A stretch of DNA of 64,000 nucleotides from SB15 sp964639245 (GTDB lineage Bacteria > Chloroflexota > Anaerolineae > Aggregatilineales > J027): assembly GCA_964639245.1 (NCBI GenBank), contig CAZXCU010000006.1, positions 236,582 through 300,581 on the forward strand, read 5' to 3'. The translations under genes and the position numbers were made by a program. This document shows positions 52,549 through 62,269 of the stretch, in pieces. Position 1 is the first letter of the stretch; each line of letters starts with the position of its first letter. The notes under the pieces were generated by a model. That model was not told the origin of the DNA. It saw only the letters and a program-made list of their open reading frames with translations, and did no database searches.

Positions 52549-52602
52549 GTGGGTAAGAAAGTCCATTGATGTGCTTCTGGAATCGCAAATGAAGGAAACA
52601 CC

Positions 52603-53142
52603 ATGAATCATACTGACCATGTGAATCTCATTCAACGCGGAGTGACTGGCACACACTGGGCAGATCTGGGATCAGGCACAGGCGCGTTTACTCTTGCGTT
52701 GGCAGATATTTTGGGCGCAACAGGCGAAATTTACTCGGTGGATCGCGATGCCAGCGCCTTAAAGCAACAAGCCCACGCCGTGAAAACCCGTTTTCCACAG
52801 ACCCAAATTCATTACCTCACGGCAGATTTCACCCAGAAACTTGACTTGCCGCTTTTGGATGGGGTGCTGATGGCAAACTCGCTGCATTTTCATCGGGAGA
52901 AAGCCCCGATTCTCGATTTGGTAAAAAGTTACCTCAAACCACAGGGTAAATTGCTCATCGTCGAATATAACGCAGACAAAGGCAACCCCTATGTCCCCTA
53001 TCCTTTTGCTTTCCCCACATGGCAAGCCATCGCAGCAAAGGCAGGTTTTCAAGAAACTCGTTTGTTAGCAACGTATCCAAGCCGCTTTTTGGATGAAATT
53101 TACAGCGCCGTTAGTCATCCAAGGGGAATGGGAAACAATTGA
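52603..53142 (+). CDS. Class I SAM-dependent methyltransferase
   Basis: A small 179-residue methyltransferase with the SAM motif WADLGSGTGAFTLALAD, an acidic VDRDASAL after the second strand, and LLIVEYNADKGNPYVPYP near the C-terminus. The last part resembles UbiE/small-molecule methyltransferases, but the substrate is unknown. AAGGAAAC precedes the ATG. It stands after a strong terminator and may be controlled by read-through. Confidence 0.88.
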   Translation: MNHTDHVNLIQRGVTGTHWADLGSGTGAFTLALADILGATGEIYSVDRDASALKQQAHAVKTRFPQTQIHYLTADFTQKLDLPLLDGVLMANSLHFHREKAPILDLVKSYLKPQGKLLIVEYNADKGNPYVPYPFAFPTWQAIAAKAGFQETRLLATYPSRFLDEIYSAVSHPRGMGNN

Positions 53143-53220
53143 CCTCTCGAAATGAGCGACAAGGAAAACCTATGTTATGATTGACCGGCTCTTGTTCTGC
53201 AAAAGGTGCTGCTAAGGCAT

Positions 53221-54729
53221 ATGTTGAAAATTCTTCGCCGCCGTGTGTGGCTAGGGCTTCGGATGACGATTTTGCTGCTGTTAATTGCGCTGGTTGTCCG
53301 CCGCAACAGCGACCACGACAACAGTTTGGACGGACGACTCGCGCTGGCGACACGCGGCGAACGCTTTGATTTTGCGGTGTGGGAAATGCAGGCGATTTTG
53401 ACCAAAGCCATGCAAGAATTTTTTGGCTACCACGCCTACATCAGTGAAGATGAACGTAAAAAGCTCGTGTTGGAATACTTCGCGTTGCAAAGCCAACTCT
53501 GGTCATTGGAGCAGCAAATTGAGTCAGCAGCGTTAAATCCCGATGCACCCGCCACCGATGATTTACAAGACCAGTATGACACCGTGCGAGCAGATTTAAA
53601 ATCGCGTCAACCCCTGGTGGAGCATATTATCGAAGGACAGGTCAGTGCGGTTTTGCAGGATGAGGGATTCGGTGTGCTGGGGCAAATTATCCCGCCTGTG
53701 ACGATGCACTTTTTGAATCCGCCTAATGTGCTGGTTGTTTCTCCCCGTAATGAAATTCGACAATATACCACCATCGTTTTGAACCCGCATGAATTTACCG
53801 AACGGGTTGCGCTAGAAAATCGAATTGCGGAAGCTGTCCCTGAAATGTCGGTGTGGATTACGCGCATCGGAGGGGTTGGGGTGTGGCCTGCCATGGTGAT
53901 GGAAACCGACCAAGCGGTGATTGCGTTTGAAATTACCGCGCATGAATGGTCACACCATTATCTGATTGTTTACCCCTTGGGGCTGGAATATCTTGCCAGC
54001 GAAGAGACCCGCATTATTAACGAAACCACCGCGACTCTGGTCGGCAATGAAATAGGCAACAAGGTGATTGAAAAATTTTATCAAGAGGAATTGGCACAGG
54101 GGCGGGTTTATTTACAGGCCATCCCGGATTATCGGTTGCTGCTGGCGGCAGTGAATAACCCAACCTCTCGCCCGGAAGTGGACGGTTGGGGGCAAAGCAG
54201 TCTTTATGCCCCATATGCGGTATCTCAAAATATCGCTCGCACAACGGCTGATTATTTGATGGCATTACAAGGGGAAGATGCTGCCCAACTGATTTTGAAT
54301 CGGCGGGTGGAGCAGAATCGGCTATTAGGCTATTTTCCGCCCAGTGATCCTGACAATCTTCCACATGAACAACGAATTTGGCTGCATCATACACGGGTGA
54401 CAGTAGATTACCTGCTGGCGCTGGATAAGGTTGAAGCGGCGGAAATGGTCATGGAGAACGGGCGGGAACATACGGGTTTAAGGGTTTTGAACCAGGCATG
54501 GTTCGCCTTTAACGCGGGGTATCAGGCGAATCCGGTGGTGGAACAACGGGCAGATGGGACTTCAGCCATTGTGACAGAAGGCGGGGGGGGCGACCCGATT
54601 GGTGCAGCGATTTATGAGATTCGGGCATATTCGGACAGCCTGCTAGCATTTCTCCAGATAATGCGGAACATCACCACCAGCGCGGAGCTTTTTATGACCC
54701 TCGACCACCTACGGACTATACACCAATAA
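53221..54729 (+). CDS. Membrane-anchored protein with HExxH zinc-protease motif
   Basis: I do not recognise the family. The 502-residue protein has one N-terminal membrane helix (about 12-28) and then a long extracytoplasmic part. Residues 241-245 read HEWSHH-type (HExxH) inside ITAHEWSHHYLIVYPLG, with Glu268 in INETTATLVGNEIG as a likely third ligand, which suggests a gluzincin metallopeptidase. A coiled-coil-like region (about 70-135) precedes it. The ATG at 53221 follows AAGGC. It is a single gene with a convergent M20 peptidase after it. Confidence 0.7.
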   Translation: MLKILRRRVWLGLRMTILLLLIALVVRRNSDHDNSLDGRLALATRGERFDFAVWEMQAILTKAMQEFFGYHAYISEDERKKLVLEYFALQSQLWSLEQQIESAALNPDAPATDDLQDQYDTVRADLKSRQPLVEHIIEGQVSAVLQDEGFGVLGQIIPPVTMHFLNPPNVLVVSPRNEIRQYTTIVLNPHEFTERVALENRIAEAVPEMSVWITRIGGVGVWPAMVMETDQAVIAFEITAHEWSHHYLIVYPLGLEYLASEETRIINETTATLVGNEIGNKVIEKFYQEELAQGRVYLQAIPDYRLLLAAVNNPTSRPEVDGWGQSSLYAPYAVSQNIARTTADYLMALQGEDAAQLILNRRVEQNRLLGYFPPSDPDNLPHEQRIWLHHTRVTVDYLLALDKVEAAEMVMENGREHTGLRVLNQAWFAFNAGYQANPVVEQRADGTSAIVTEGGGGDPIGAAIYEIRAYSDSLLAFLQIMRNITTSAELFMTLDHLRTIHQ

Positions 54730-54815
54730 TCCCTGTTATACTCAATTTATGGGTGAGGCAACCCCTCATATCGGGCATCCGAGGCAATGTGGGGATACCC
54801 GACATGGGCGGGATG

Positions 54816-55967
54816 TTACGCCGTGAACTGCCAATCACGCAAAATGGCAGCAAGCAGGGCGGCTTTGCGGGGCAAACTGCGAATCAAAATGTGTTCGTGC
54901 AGGGCATGAGCGCCAGCCCCCTGTGCGCCTAGCCCATCCAAAGTGGTGACTCCTGCGCCGGCGGTCAAATTGCCATCACTCACCCCCCCGACAGCTGCTT
55001 CATCCAAACCAAATCCCAGTTTTTCGGCAAGCTGACGGGCTTGCTGGTAGGCCAGCACAACCTGTTCGGTGCGTTCCATGGGCGGACGTTCAATTCCCCC
55101 TATGATTTCCAGCGAACTGCCGGGCAAAAAAGGGGTCAGCGATTTGATGGCCTCATCCACCCGTTCGGCTTCTTCCTGATAAAAAAAGCGTACATCCACA
55201 AAACAAGCGGCTTCCGGCGGGATGATATTGTTGGTGATGCCACCGGAAATTTGGGTCACACTGACCGATGTGCCTTTTTTGCGGAGGTTATTAAGCGTGT
55301 AAATTTTGGTAATCTGATGGGCGAGTTCGACAATCGCGTTAATGCCTTCTTCAGGAGCAAGTCCGGCATGGGCGGCAATCCCTTTGGCTTTGATGTGATA
55401 TTCGCTGATGCCCTTGCGTGAGGTTTTTAGCCCTCCCCCATCGGCAGCGGGTTCGAGTACCAGACATAGGCCGCATTGTTTCGCCAATTCCACGATGAGG
55501 TCTCGACTGTAGGTGCTGCCGGTTTCTTCATCGGTGGTCAGCAAAAGCCAGAGTGGGCGGTTGGGCAGTTCGTGGCGCGTTTGCAGGCCACGAATGGCTT
55601 CAAGTGCAATGACCACTCCGGCTTTCATATCCAGCACGCCCGGCCCGAACAAGCGGGTCTCCTCACGACGGAAGGGAATTTCTTTCTCCAGTGTGCCAGC
55701 AGGCCACACCGTATCAAGGTGAGCAAGGATTAAGATGGGCTGGCCCTGTGCCTGTGAATACCATTTCGCCAAGTGGATATTGCCGACTTTTTCACGCGGA
55801 TACACAGTGACATCTGCGCCAAGTTCTTGTAAGATTTGATGTAAATAGTTGCCGAGAATATCTACGAGGGGTTTTTCTTTCGAGGGAGATTCGTAGCGGA
55901 CAAGCGTTTCTAAAAGTGTCACCATTGAGTCGATGCGGGTGTTGAAAAAATCAAGTAAATCGTGCAT
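54816..55967 (-). CDS. M20 family metallopeptidase (CPG2/ArgE-like)
   Basis: The 383-residue protein has the two-zinc M20 site: LAHLDTVWPAG, GVLDMKAGVVIALEAI, catalytic Glu pair in TTDEETGS, and a late His in AHALHEHI. A lid/dimerisation domain with GIAAHAGLAPEEGINAI sits in the middle. This resembles carboxypeptidase G2-type enzymes that cleave C-terminal Glu or similar amide substrates. No signal peptide is seen. It is a single gene, divergent from the SUV3-like helicase. Confidence 0.92.
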   Translation of the reverse strand: MHDLLDFFNTRIDSMVTLLETLVRYESPSKEKPLVDILGNYLHQILQELGADVTVYPREKVGNIHLAKWYSQAQGQPILILAHLDTVWPAGTLEKEIPFRREETRLFGPGVLDMKAGVVIALEAIRGLQTRHELPNRPLWLLLTTDEETGSTYSRDLIVELAKQCGLCLVLEPAADGGGLKTSRKGISEYHIKAKGIAAHAGLAPEEGINAIVELAHQITKIYTLNNLRKKGTSVSVTQISGGITNNIIPPEAACFVDVRFFYQEEAERVDEAIKSLTPFLPGSSLEIIGGIERPPMERTEQVVLAYQQARQLAEKLGFGLDEAAVGGVSDGNLTAGAGVTTLDGLGAQGAGAHALHEHILIRSLPRKAALLAAILRDWQFTA

Positions 55968-56041
55968 GTTGGGTATCTCGCTATGATTTCTACTTATATT
56001 TTACGAGGCATGAGCCAAATAATCCGTTAAAATACTACAAG

Positions 56042-56061
56042 ACATCCATATGTACGGATGT
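56042..56061. promoter_or_regulatory. Inverted repeat upstream of the SUV3-like helicase
   Basis: ACATCC (56042-56047) and GGATGT (56056-56061) flank an eight-base centre holding CATATG-like symmetry. It lies 12 bases before the helicase start, so it could be an operator or an RNA hairpin over the leader. Confidence 0.4.
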
Positions 56062-56072
56062 TGTGAGGAACT

Positions 56073-58676
56073 ATGCAAAAGAAAAAACCTAATATTGGCA
56101 GCGAAAACGTTGTGATGCTTGTCAAAGCCTCAGAAAGCGGGGTGATTCACCGCCGCCATTTGAATCGGTACTGGAGACGCGCTGACCAAGCCATTCAGGA
56201 AGCAAAAAATGAGGGCAAAATTGCCACCATTGAGGAGTTGATTTTTGACCCTGCCCGTTTGGACAAGGACAGCGCCAAACAACTTGCCCAGAACAACGGA
56301 GCGCTCACGGGACTCCCGAATTTTGCGGTAATGCTGCGGGATGTGCTTGCTGCGCCGGATGCTCCTCCGGCAATCTATGACCATGAGGCCGTAGAAGCTA
56401 TTGGCAGTTTCTTTGACATTGATCTGGTGGATAAGAACCGCTTGGTAGAGGCGGGCGTGGGGCGGTTGGATATGAAACTTTTCCAGCCTTTTACCACATG
56501 GTACTACTTAAAAAGTACACCGTATGAAACCGCCTACGAATATGCCTTGAAAGAGGCCGAAACCCGCTATAACTATGAATGGGAAAAAATCATTCAATGG
56601 GCGGGAACTGAACTGCGTGAATTTGCCAGCGAAAGTGACAATATCCGCAGCAAGGCGCTGGCGCGCTTATATACCCGCCCACAAGCCGAAGTCGTGCTGG
56701 ATGTATCCCCGCGTATTTTTCGGGTTATTACCAGCCGTAATTTGCTGAGTCAAAAACGCTGCCCGGATGGCATCATACGGATTCCTGCCCATGAAGTTCA
56801 CCAATTGCGGAATAACCGCGATAAGCTACTGGGAATGGAGGATGATCTGGACATCGGGATTAGCCAGATTCGGGTAGTCACCGATTTAAAGGCCAGCTAC
56901 ATCAAAACGCTCTTGCATAACAAGGGTGTGAAGCCAATTTCACAAAATGTGAACAAAGGGCCAAATGCCATCTGGTATCGGTGGGGGGATGTACATCCGG
57001 TTTTCTGGCCTCAGGGCGACCACCCATTGATGGCAGATGTTGAAACCGTTGAGGAAAACAATGGGGCGGGCAAACGCGAATTGTGGAGCGATTATATTCT
57101 TGAAATCCACAAAGAAGTGTCCGAAAAACGCCGTCAGCAGCGCGAAGCCAAAGACCGCCGCAAAGAGGAACGTCGGTATCAGCGCGATGCCCTTCGCGCT
57201 CAGATGATTGATAATTTCCCGAGCTGGATGCGGGACGAGGAATTGGAGCAGGTGGCCTATTTGCATGTTGGCCCGACCAATTCGGGTAAAACCCATGACG
57301 CGCTGGTGGAATTAGCCAACGCTGGCAGTGGATGGTATTTAGCGCCGCTGCGTTTGCTGGCCCGCGAAAATTTTGAACGCCTCAACCGGATGGGGGTCTA
57401 TTGCTCCCTTTTGACGGGCGAGGAACGGATTGATGTTCCCGGTTCGACATTTACCGCCGCAACCGTAGAAATGTTTAACCCGAATCGGAGTGGAAATTGT
57501 GTGGTGGTGGATGAAGCCCACATGATTGCCGATGACCAGCGCGGATGGGCATGGACTCAGGCGCTGGTGAAGTCAGAAGCACCCCAGCTGCATATCATTA
57601 GTGCGCCACATGGGTTGAATTTGCTGACACGGATTTTCGACAATATGGGCGTAGAAATTCAAACCATGTATCATGAACGGCTTGTGCCATTAGAAGTTGC
57701 GCCGGAAGCATGGCCTCTCAAAAAACTACCCCAACGAACGATTCTGATTGCCTTTACCCGCCGTGATGTTCTGCGGTTGAAATATACCCTGCAACAGTAT
57801 GGGCGGTCAGTGTCGGTGGTCTATGGCGCACTTCCGCCCGAAGTACGGCTCAAGCAGGCTGACCGCTTTGCCAAAGGAGAAGTCGAAATCTGCGTAGCAA
57901 CCGATGCCGTCGGTATGGGGTTAAATCTGCCGGCGGACAATGTGGTATTTTCGACTTTGCAAAAGTTTGATGGCAAACAGCGCCGTCGCATTAATGCGGG
58001 GGAATTGCAGCAAATCGCGGGACGGGCAGGTCGGTTTGGTTTTTCCGAACTGGGATTGGTGGGCGGCATTGACAAGCCGATTCTGGAAACGATTCGCCGT
58101 CTGATTAAAGAACCGATTCCCGATTTAACCGCCGCACGGGTTGCGCCCCGCACCGACGAAATTGCCCTGTTGGAAGGCGACTTGGCGCAGCGTTTGGAAT
58201 ACTGGCAGCAGTTGAATGCCATCCCTGATTCCCTGCGGCATATTTTGACCTCAACGGACATGGATGACCGTTTGGAACTGGCAAAAATGTTGAGCTTTGA
58301 TGACCTCACCAAGTTGGGGGTCGAAAAAGCGCTTTTGCTGGTCAGCGCCCCTGTGCGGACAGAGAGTCAAGAATATTGGGTGGAATGTGCCACAGCGATT
58401 TTGAGTGACCGTCCTTTACCCACCCCACCGCCTTCGCCGCGTGTCATTAGCGAAGGGGACAGCCTGAAATATGCCGAAATGGTCATGTCGTGCATTGATG
58501 TATATCTGTGGTTGGCTTACCGTGAGCCATTCCAACATTTTGTGGATGATACACAGCCCATCATCAAACAGCGTGAAGATTTAACCTTTGAGATGGACGT
58601 GGCCTTGATGAAACGGTTTAATCCTGTCTCCAACCGCCGTCTTTCCACCGACGATCCTTGGTTTGATTATTTCTAA
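56073..58676 (+). CDS. SUV3-like DExH RNA helicase with a long N-terminal extension
   Basis: The C-terminal half matches mitochondrial SUV3: Walker A VGPTNSGKTHDA (about residue 400), LAPLRLLARENFERL, LLTGEER, the DExH box VVVDEAHMIADDQRGWAWT (about 478), VVYGALPPEVR, ATDAVGMGLNL and QIAGRAGRFG (about 648). SUV3 unwinds RNA and works with PNPase or RNase II in decay. Residues 1-380 are unlike SUV3 and include a helical region and a very basic coiled-coil stretch (EKRRQQREAKDRRKEERR) just before the core. GAGG precedes the ATG. The stop overlaps the convergent cyclase stop by four bases. Confidence 0.88.
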   Translation: MQKKKPNIGSENVVMLVKASESGVIHRRHLNRYWRRADQAIQEAKNEGKIATIEELIFDPARLDKDSAKQLAQNNGALTGLPNFAVMLRDVLAAPDAPPAIYDHEAVEAIGSFFDIDLVDKNRLVEAGVGRLDMKLFQPFTTWYYLKSTPYETAYEYALKEAETRYNYEWEKIIQWAGTELREFASESDNIRSKALARLYTRPQAEVVLDVSPRIFRVITSRNLLSQKRCPDGIIRIPAHEVHQLRNNRDKLLGMEDDLDIGISQIRVVTDLKASYIKTLLHNKGVKPISQNVNKGPNAIWYRWGDVHPVFWPQGDHPLMADVETVEENNGAGKRELWSDYILEIHKEVSEKRRQQREAKDRRKEERRYQRDALRAQMIDNFPSWMRDEELEQVAYLHVGPTNSGKTHDALVELANAGSGWYLAPLRLLARENFERLNRMGVYCSLLTGEERIDVPGSTFTAATVEMFNPNRSGNCVVVDEAHMIADDQRGWAWTQALVKSEAPQLHIISAPHGLNLLTRIFDNMGVEIQTMYHERLVPLEVAPEAWPLKKLPQRTILIAFTRRDVLRLKYTLQQYGRSVSVVYGALPPEVRLKQADRFAKGEVEICVATDAVGMGLNLPADNVVFSTLQKFDGKQRRRINAGELQQIAGRAGRFGFSELGLVGGIDKPILETIRRLIKEPIPDLTAARVAPRTDEIALLEGDLAQRLEYWQQLNAIPDSLRHILTSTDMDDRLELAKMLSFDDLTKLGVEKALLLVSAPVRTESQEYWVECATAILSDRPLPTPPPSPRVISEGDSLKYAEMVMSCIDVYLWLAYREPFQHFVDDTQPIIKQREDLTFEMDVALMKRFNPVSNRRLSTDDPWFDYF

Positions 58677-60550
58677 ACCGACTGTCGGATGCGGTAGAGT
58701 TTATGCTCTCCGAAGCCTTTCAACTCTGCCGCAAATCGCTCAATTTCTACAGGGTAATTCAGCAATACCTCCTGCACACCGACATCATCCATCAGCGTAT
58801 GGGTGGTGACAATATCTCCGCCTATACTTTTGTTTTCTAAACGGGCGGCGATGTTGACCGTGCTGCCAAAATAATCCAACCGCTCATTGAGATTCACCGC
58901 GATACAAGCCCCCTGATGTAAGCCTAATTTCAGGGTAAGGGGTGCATCTTGGTGCTGCTGGTTATATGCGGCAATTTGGGTTTGCATGGTGAGACAGGCT
59001 TCCACTGCATGAGCGGGATCACGGAACACTGCCATGACCGCATCGCCAATGGTTTTGACCACTGCACCGCGATGCTGGCTGATGACTTCTCGCAAAATAT
59101 CAAAATGGTCAATGACACGGCTAAAGGCGGTTGCATCGCCAATTTGCTGGTAGAGAGTAGTTGACCCTTTTAAGTCGGTAAATAAAAACACCAGACTTTG
59201 GATACTCACCGTATAACCCGGACGCAGCGCTTCGCGGGAAAATAATTCACGGAACACCTGTAAGGCGGTGACATCGGCGGCGGAGGCAATCTGGCTGCTC
59301 CATGTGCCATCTTCCAGAATGAGTACCTGTTCTCTGGATGTACAGTTGGTCAGGGTGAAATGCACGGTTGAATCGGTCACTTGGGATTGGGACACAGAGA
59401 GATTATGCGGATTAATCTGAACCAGCAATTCAGTCGATGAATTACTTGGTGCAGCTGTAAGGAAAGGTTGGCCTGCCATGGGTGTTAGGATGGAGGCGGG
59501 AATCCGCACTGAATCGTCCCCCCCCAAACGCGGCGCACGCAACCGATATAAGCCTGCTTTGAGGGGCATTGGGGTGGTACGAGTTTCGTTGGGTTGCAAA
59601 AGCTGCTGCATGAGGATATGCGGAGTCGCATGTGGCCCCCCGATGCAGTATTCATCGCGGGAAATATCGGTAATTTGCTGATTGAGGGAAAATGTTGCTT
59701 CGACGGATTGGTCAAATTCGGCGCTGTAATCAATATTACAGGAGGGGCAATGAACAGTTTCTGGCAAATTGGTGAGCGATTCGGTTTTGAACTTTGCACC
59801 ACGACATTCAGGACACAAAATATCCCAGCTTAAATCCAGCAAACCCAGACTGGCGGCGTGTAAAAATAAATTCAGTACATGGTCTCGCTTGAACTGCCAT
59901 TGGTCTGCCAGCGCATAGGGACGCATTCGGGTTACGCCCTCCACTGGGGAGGTGTGTAAATGGTGCTGAAAAGCCTCTAACAAGTCCACTGGATACGCAG
60001 CACGGCGAAGTTCCGCGAAGAGACTGTCTAGGCGAGACTGTCCGGCAGGCGAAATTTCGACAGGCGGAAGGCGAAAAGGATGCTGGCTGATGTCTTGCAA
60101 AAACTGATTCATCTGGTCAAAAGCCTGTCCGAATAATTTTTGGGAGCGCAGCCCAACCCCGAACGGGACAGCCACCAGCCCCAAAATGCCGCGTGCTTCT
60201 GCCCAGACTTCATATTCAATTTCTGTTCCCCCATTGGGTGTTGGGTGTAAATGGGTCAGCGCTTTGAGGGATTTCATGGGAAAGGGCGGGCGGTACAAAC
60301 GCTGTACCCCAAAACGCATGGGCTTGACCCATTCAAACGTAAATTCTTCCCATGCAATTGGCACAAGGCCAAACAATTTACCGGAAGCAAAACGCCGTAC
60401 CGTGCCATTGGAGGCGGCTTTTTCCTCAAATTTGAGTTTAGGCAGCCCGGTAACATGATTAAAATTATGAGTATCCGAAGCCAAAGGCCAGACAACTTCT
60501 GGACTGGCGTTCATTTTCCAGCGCCATTGATAGTAGAAGGTTTTTCCCAT
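58673..60550 (-). CDS. SRPBCC-DUF5939-class III adenylyl cyclase
   Basis: The 625-residue protein has three parts. Residues 1-155 form a START/SRPBCC-like pocket (YQWRWKMNASPEVVWPLASD), residues about 160-400 resemble DUF5939 with a Cys4 zinc site (CPECRG and CPSCN), and 440-620 form a class III cyclase. The cyclase keeps both metal Asp (FTDLKGST and IGDAVMAVF), Lys in VVKTIGD and Asp in LDYFGS for adenine, and Asn/Arg in TVNIAARLE, so it should make cAMP. The N-terminal pocket may bind a hydrophobic ligand. The ATG at 60550 is used. Confidence 0.88.
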   Translation of the reverse strand: MGKTFYYQWRWKMNASPEVVWPLASDTHNFNHVTGLPKLKFEEKAASNGTVRRFASGKLFGLVPIAWEEFTFEWVKPMRFGVQRLYRPPFPMKSLKALTHLHPTPNGGTEIEYEVWAEARGILGLVAVPFGVGLRSQKLFGQAFDQMNQFLQDISQHPFRLPPVEISPAGQSRLDSLFAELRRAAYPVDLLEAFQHHLHTSPVEGVTRMRPYALADQWQFKRDHVLNLFLHAASLGLLDLSWDILCPECRGAKFKTESLTNLPETVHCPSCNIDYSAEFDQSVEATFSLNQQITDISRDEYCIGGPHATPHILMQQLLQPNETRTTPMPLKAGLYRLRAPRLGGDDSVRIPASILTPMAGQPFLTAAPSNSSTELLVQINPHNLSVSQSQVTDSTVHFTLTNCTSREQVLILEDGTWSSQIASAADVTALQVFRELFSREALRPGYTVSIQSLVFLFTDLKGSTTLYQQIGDATAFSRVIDHFDILREVISQHRGAVVKTIGDAVMAVFRDPAHAVEACLTMQTQIAAYNQQHQDAPLTLKLGLHQGACIAVNLNERLDYFGSTVNIAARLENKSIGGDIVTTHTLMDDVGVQEVLLNYPVEIERFAAELKGFGEHKLYRIRQSV

Positions 60551-60707
60551 CGGGTGTACATCTCTGATTACTATTTCTATTAACGCATGAAGTGAGGGAG
60601 AAGATGGTACGAAAATTCTAACTTGCAGTTTTAGAACATCTGTGCGTGCTGGCTAATCGCGGGTACGAATGGTAAAATAACAGGGGGAAAGTTCAGAAGG
60701 ATTCATC

Positions 60708-62252
60708 GTGGCAAATCAGGCCCTTTACCTCAAATGGCGACCCCAAGATTTTGATGAAGTCATCGGGCAGGAACACATTACCCGCACGATTCGGAATGCG
60801 CTCCAACAAGAGCGGATTCGTCATGCGTATTTGTTCAGTGGCCCGCGTGGAACAGGCAAAACGACCAATGCACGGCTGCTGGCGAAGGCAGTCAACTGTA
60901 CTCATGACGATGTTAACCGTCGCCCGTGTAATGAATGTCACAACTGCCAGATGGTGAATCAAGGGCGATTTCTTGATTTAATTGAAATTGATGCTGCATC
61001 GCATACCAGTGTTGATGATGTGCGCGATTTGCGGGATAAAATCGCTTTTTCCCCTTCTGAAGGGCGTTACAAAGTCTATATTATCGATGAAGTGCATCGT
61101 TTTTCCGGCTCGGCATTTGATGCGCTGCTTAAGACTTTGGAAGAACCGCCTGACCATGCCATTTTTATCTTAGCCACTACTGAATATGATAAAGTCCCGG
61201 CGACCATCAAAAGCCGCTGCTTGATTTTTGAATTTCGGCGGGTGTCATTGCGTCAGGTGATTGAACGTCTGCAACTGATTTGTAATGATGAGGGTATTTC
61301 GATTGATGGTGCGGCGCTGGAATTGATTGCCCGTCAGGGAACGGGCAGTGTGCGTGACAGCATTAGTTTGCTTGACCAAGTGGTCGCTGACCCCACCCAG
61401 CATGTAACCTTAGAATTGGCGCAACGGATGTTAGGCGCGGTCAACAATCGGATTGTGCAAGAAATTGTCCAAGCGATGATTGAGCAAAATTCGGCAAAAG
61501 GCTTAGACTTGCTGAATGAAGCAATTGATAGCGGGGCAGATGCTCGCCAACTCGGACAACAGGTGGTCGATCATTTACGCCAGTTGATGATTGTGCAAAT
61601 TAGCGGTGCCGAGGGGGTAGATGCTTCGGATGATTTTCGGACAGTGCTAATGCAGCAGTCTACGCAAATTGGACGGCGTACCCTGCTCAAAGTGATTCGG
61701 ATTTTCAACCAAGCGTTGACGGAATTAAGCGGTGGTTGGCAACCCCAACTGCCGCTCGAACTGGCGATTGTGGAAAGCACCCAGCCCGAACAGGAAGCCG
61801 TGATTCAAACTGCCCCTCCACCCGCCTATGTGTCTCCCCCCGCATCTGTGGCACAGAGTGTTCCCCCACCTTCGTTGGCTGCCTCTTCTGATGCGTATAC
61901 TACCAATGACGGATTCAGCTTGCGGGATATTCAGGTTCGCTGGAATGATGTCCTGAACACGGTGAAATCCAAAGCGCCGACCCTGCCTGCCATGTTGAAA
62001 TGGTGTGAACCCCAGCAATTTGATGGAAAAACGCTCGTCTTAGGTTTGAAGAATGAGCCATTGCGTTCTAAACTTGAGGACTCCAAAAATATTCAAATGT
62101 TGATGAATTCATTGGAAGCGGTCTTGGGCCAGAAGATCGGTGTACAAATTAAAGTCATCGGGCAGGTGGATAAAAATTCCAAAGCACCTGAAGATGACCT
62201 TGCCGCGTTTGCGATGAAAGAATTGGGCGCTGAACCCAGCGATTTAGATTAA
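60708..62252 (+). CDS. dnaX: DNA polymerase III subunit gamma/tau
   Basis: DnaX is the ATPase of the clamp loader. The 514-residue protein shows Walker A GPRGTGKTT, a zinc module (CNECHNC), the DExH-like IIDEVHRFSG, and the sensor region FILATTEYDKVPATIKSRC. The Pro-rich middle (about 365-395) and a C-terminal domain follow. A GTG at 60708 with AAGGA upstream is the start. It is followed after 17 bases by ybaB and then recR, the classic dnaX-ybaB-recR order. I saw no clear slippery site for a gamma form. Confidence 0.96.
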   Translation: MANQALYLKWRPQDFDEVIGQEHITRTIRNALQQERIRHAYLFSGPRGTGKTTNARLLAKAVNCTHDDVNRRPCNECHNCQMVNQGRFLDLIEIDAASHTSVDDVRDLRDKIAFSPSEGRYKVYIIDEVHRFSGSAFDALLKTLEEPPDHAIFILATTEYDKVPATIKSRCLIFEFRRVSLRQVIERLQLICNDEGISIDGAALELIARQGTGSVRDSISLLDQVVADPTQHVTLELAQRMLGAVNNRIVQEIVQAMIEQNSAKGLDLLNEAIDSGADARQLGQQVVDHLRQLMIVQISGAEGVDASDDFRTVLMQQSTQIGRRTLLKVIRIFNQALTELSGGWQPQLPLELAIVESTQPEQEAVIQTAPPPAYVSPPASVAQSVPPPSLAASSDAYTTNDGFSLRDIQVRWNDVLNTVKSKAPTLPAMLKWCEPQQFDGKTLVLGLKNEPLRSKLEDSKNIQMLMNSLEAVLGQKIGVQIKVIGQVDKNSKAPEDDLAAFAMKELGAEPSDLD

Positions 62253-62269
62253 CAAAGTGAGGAGTGGTC

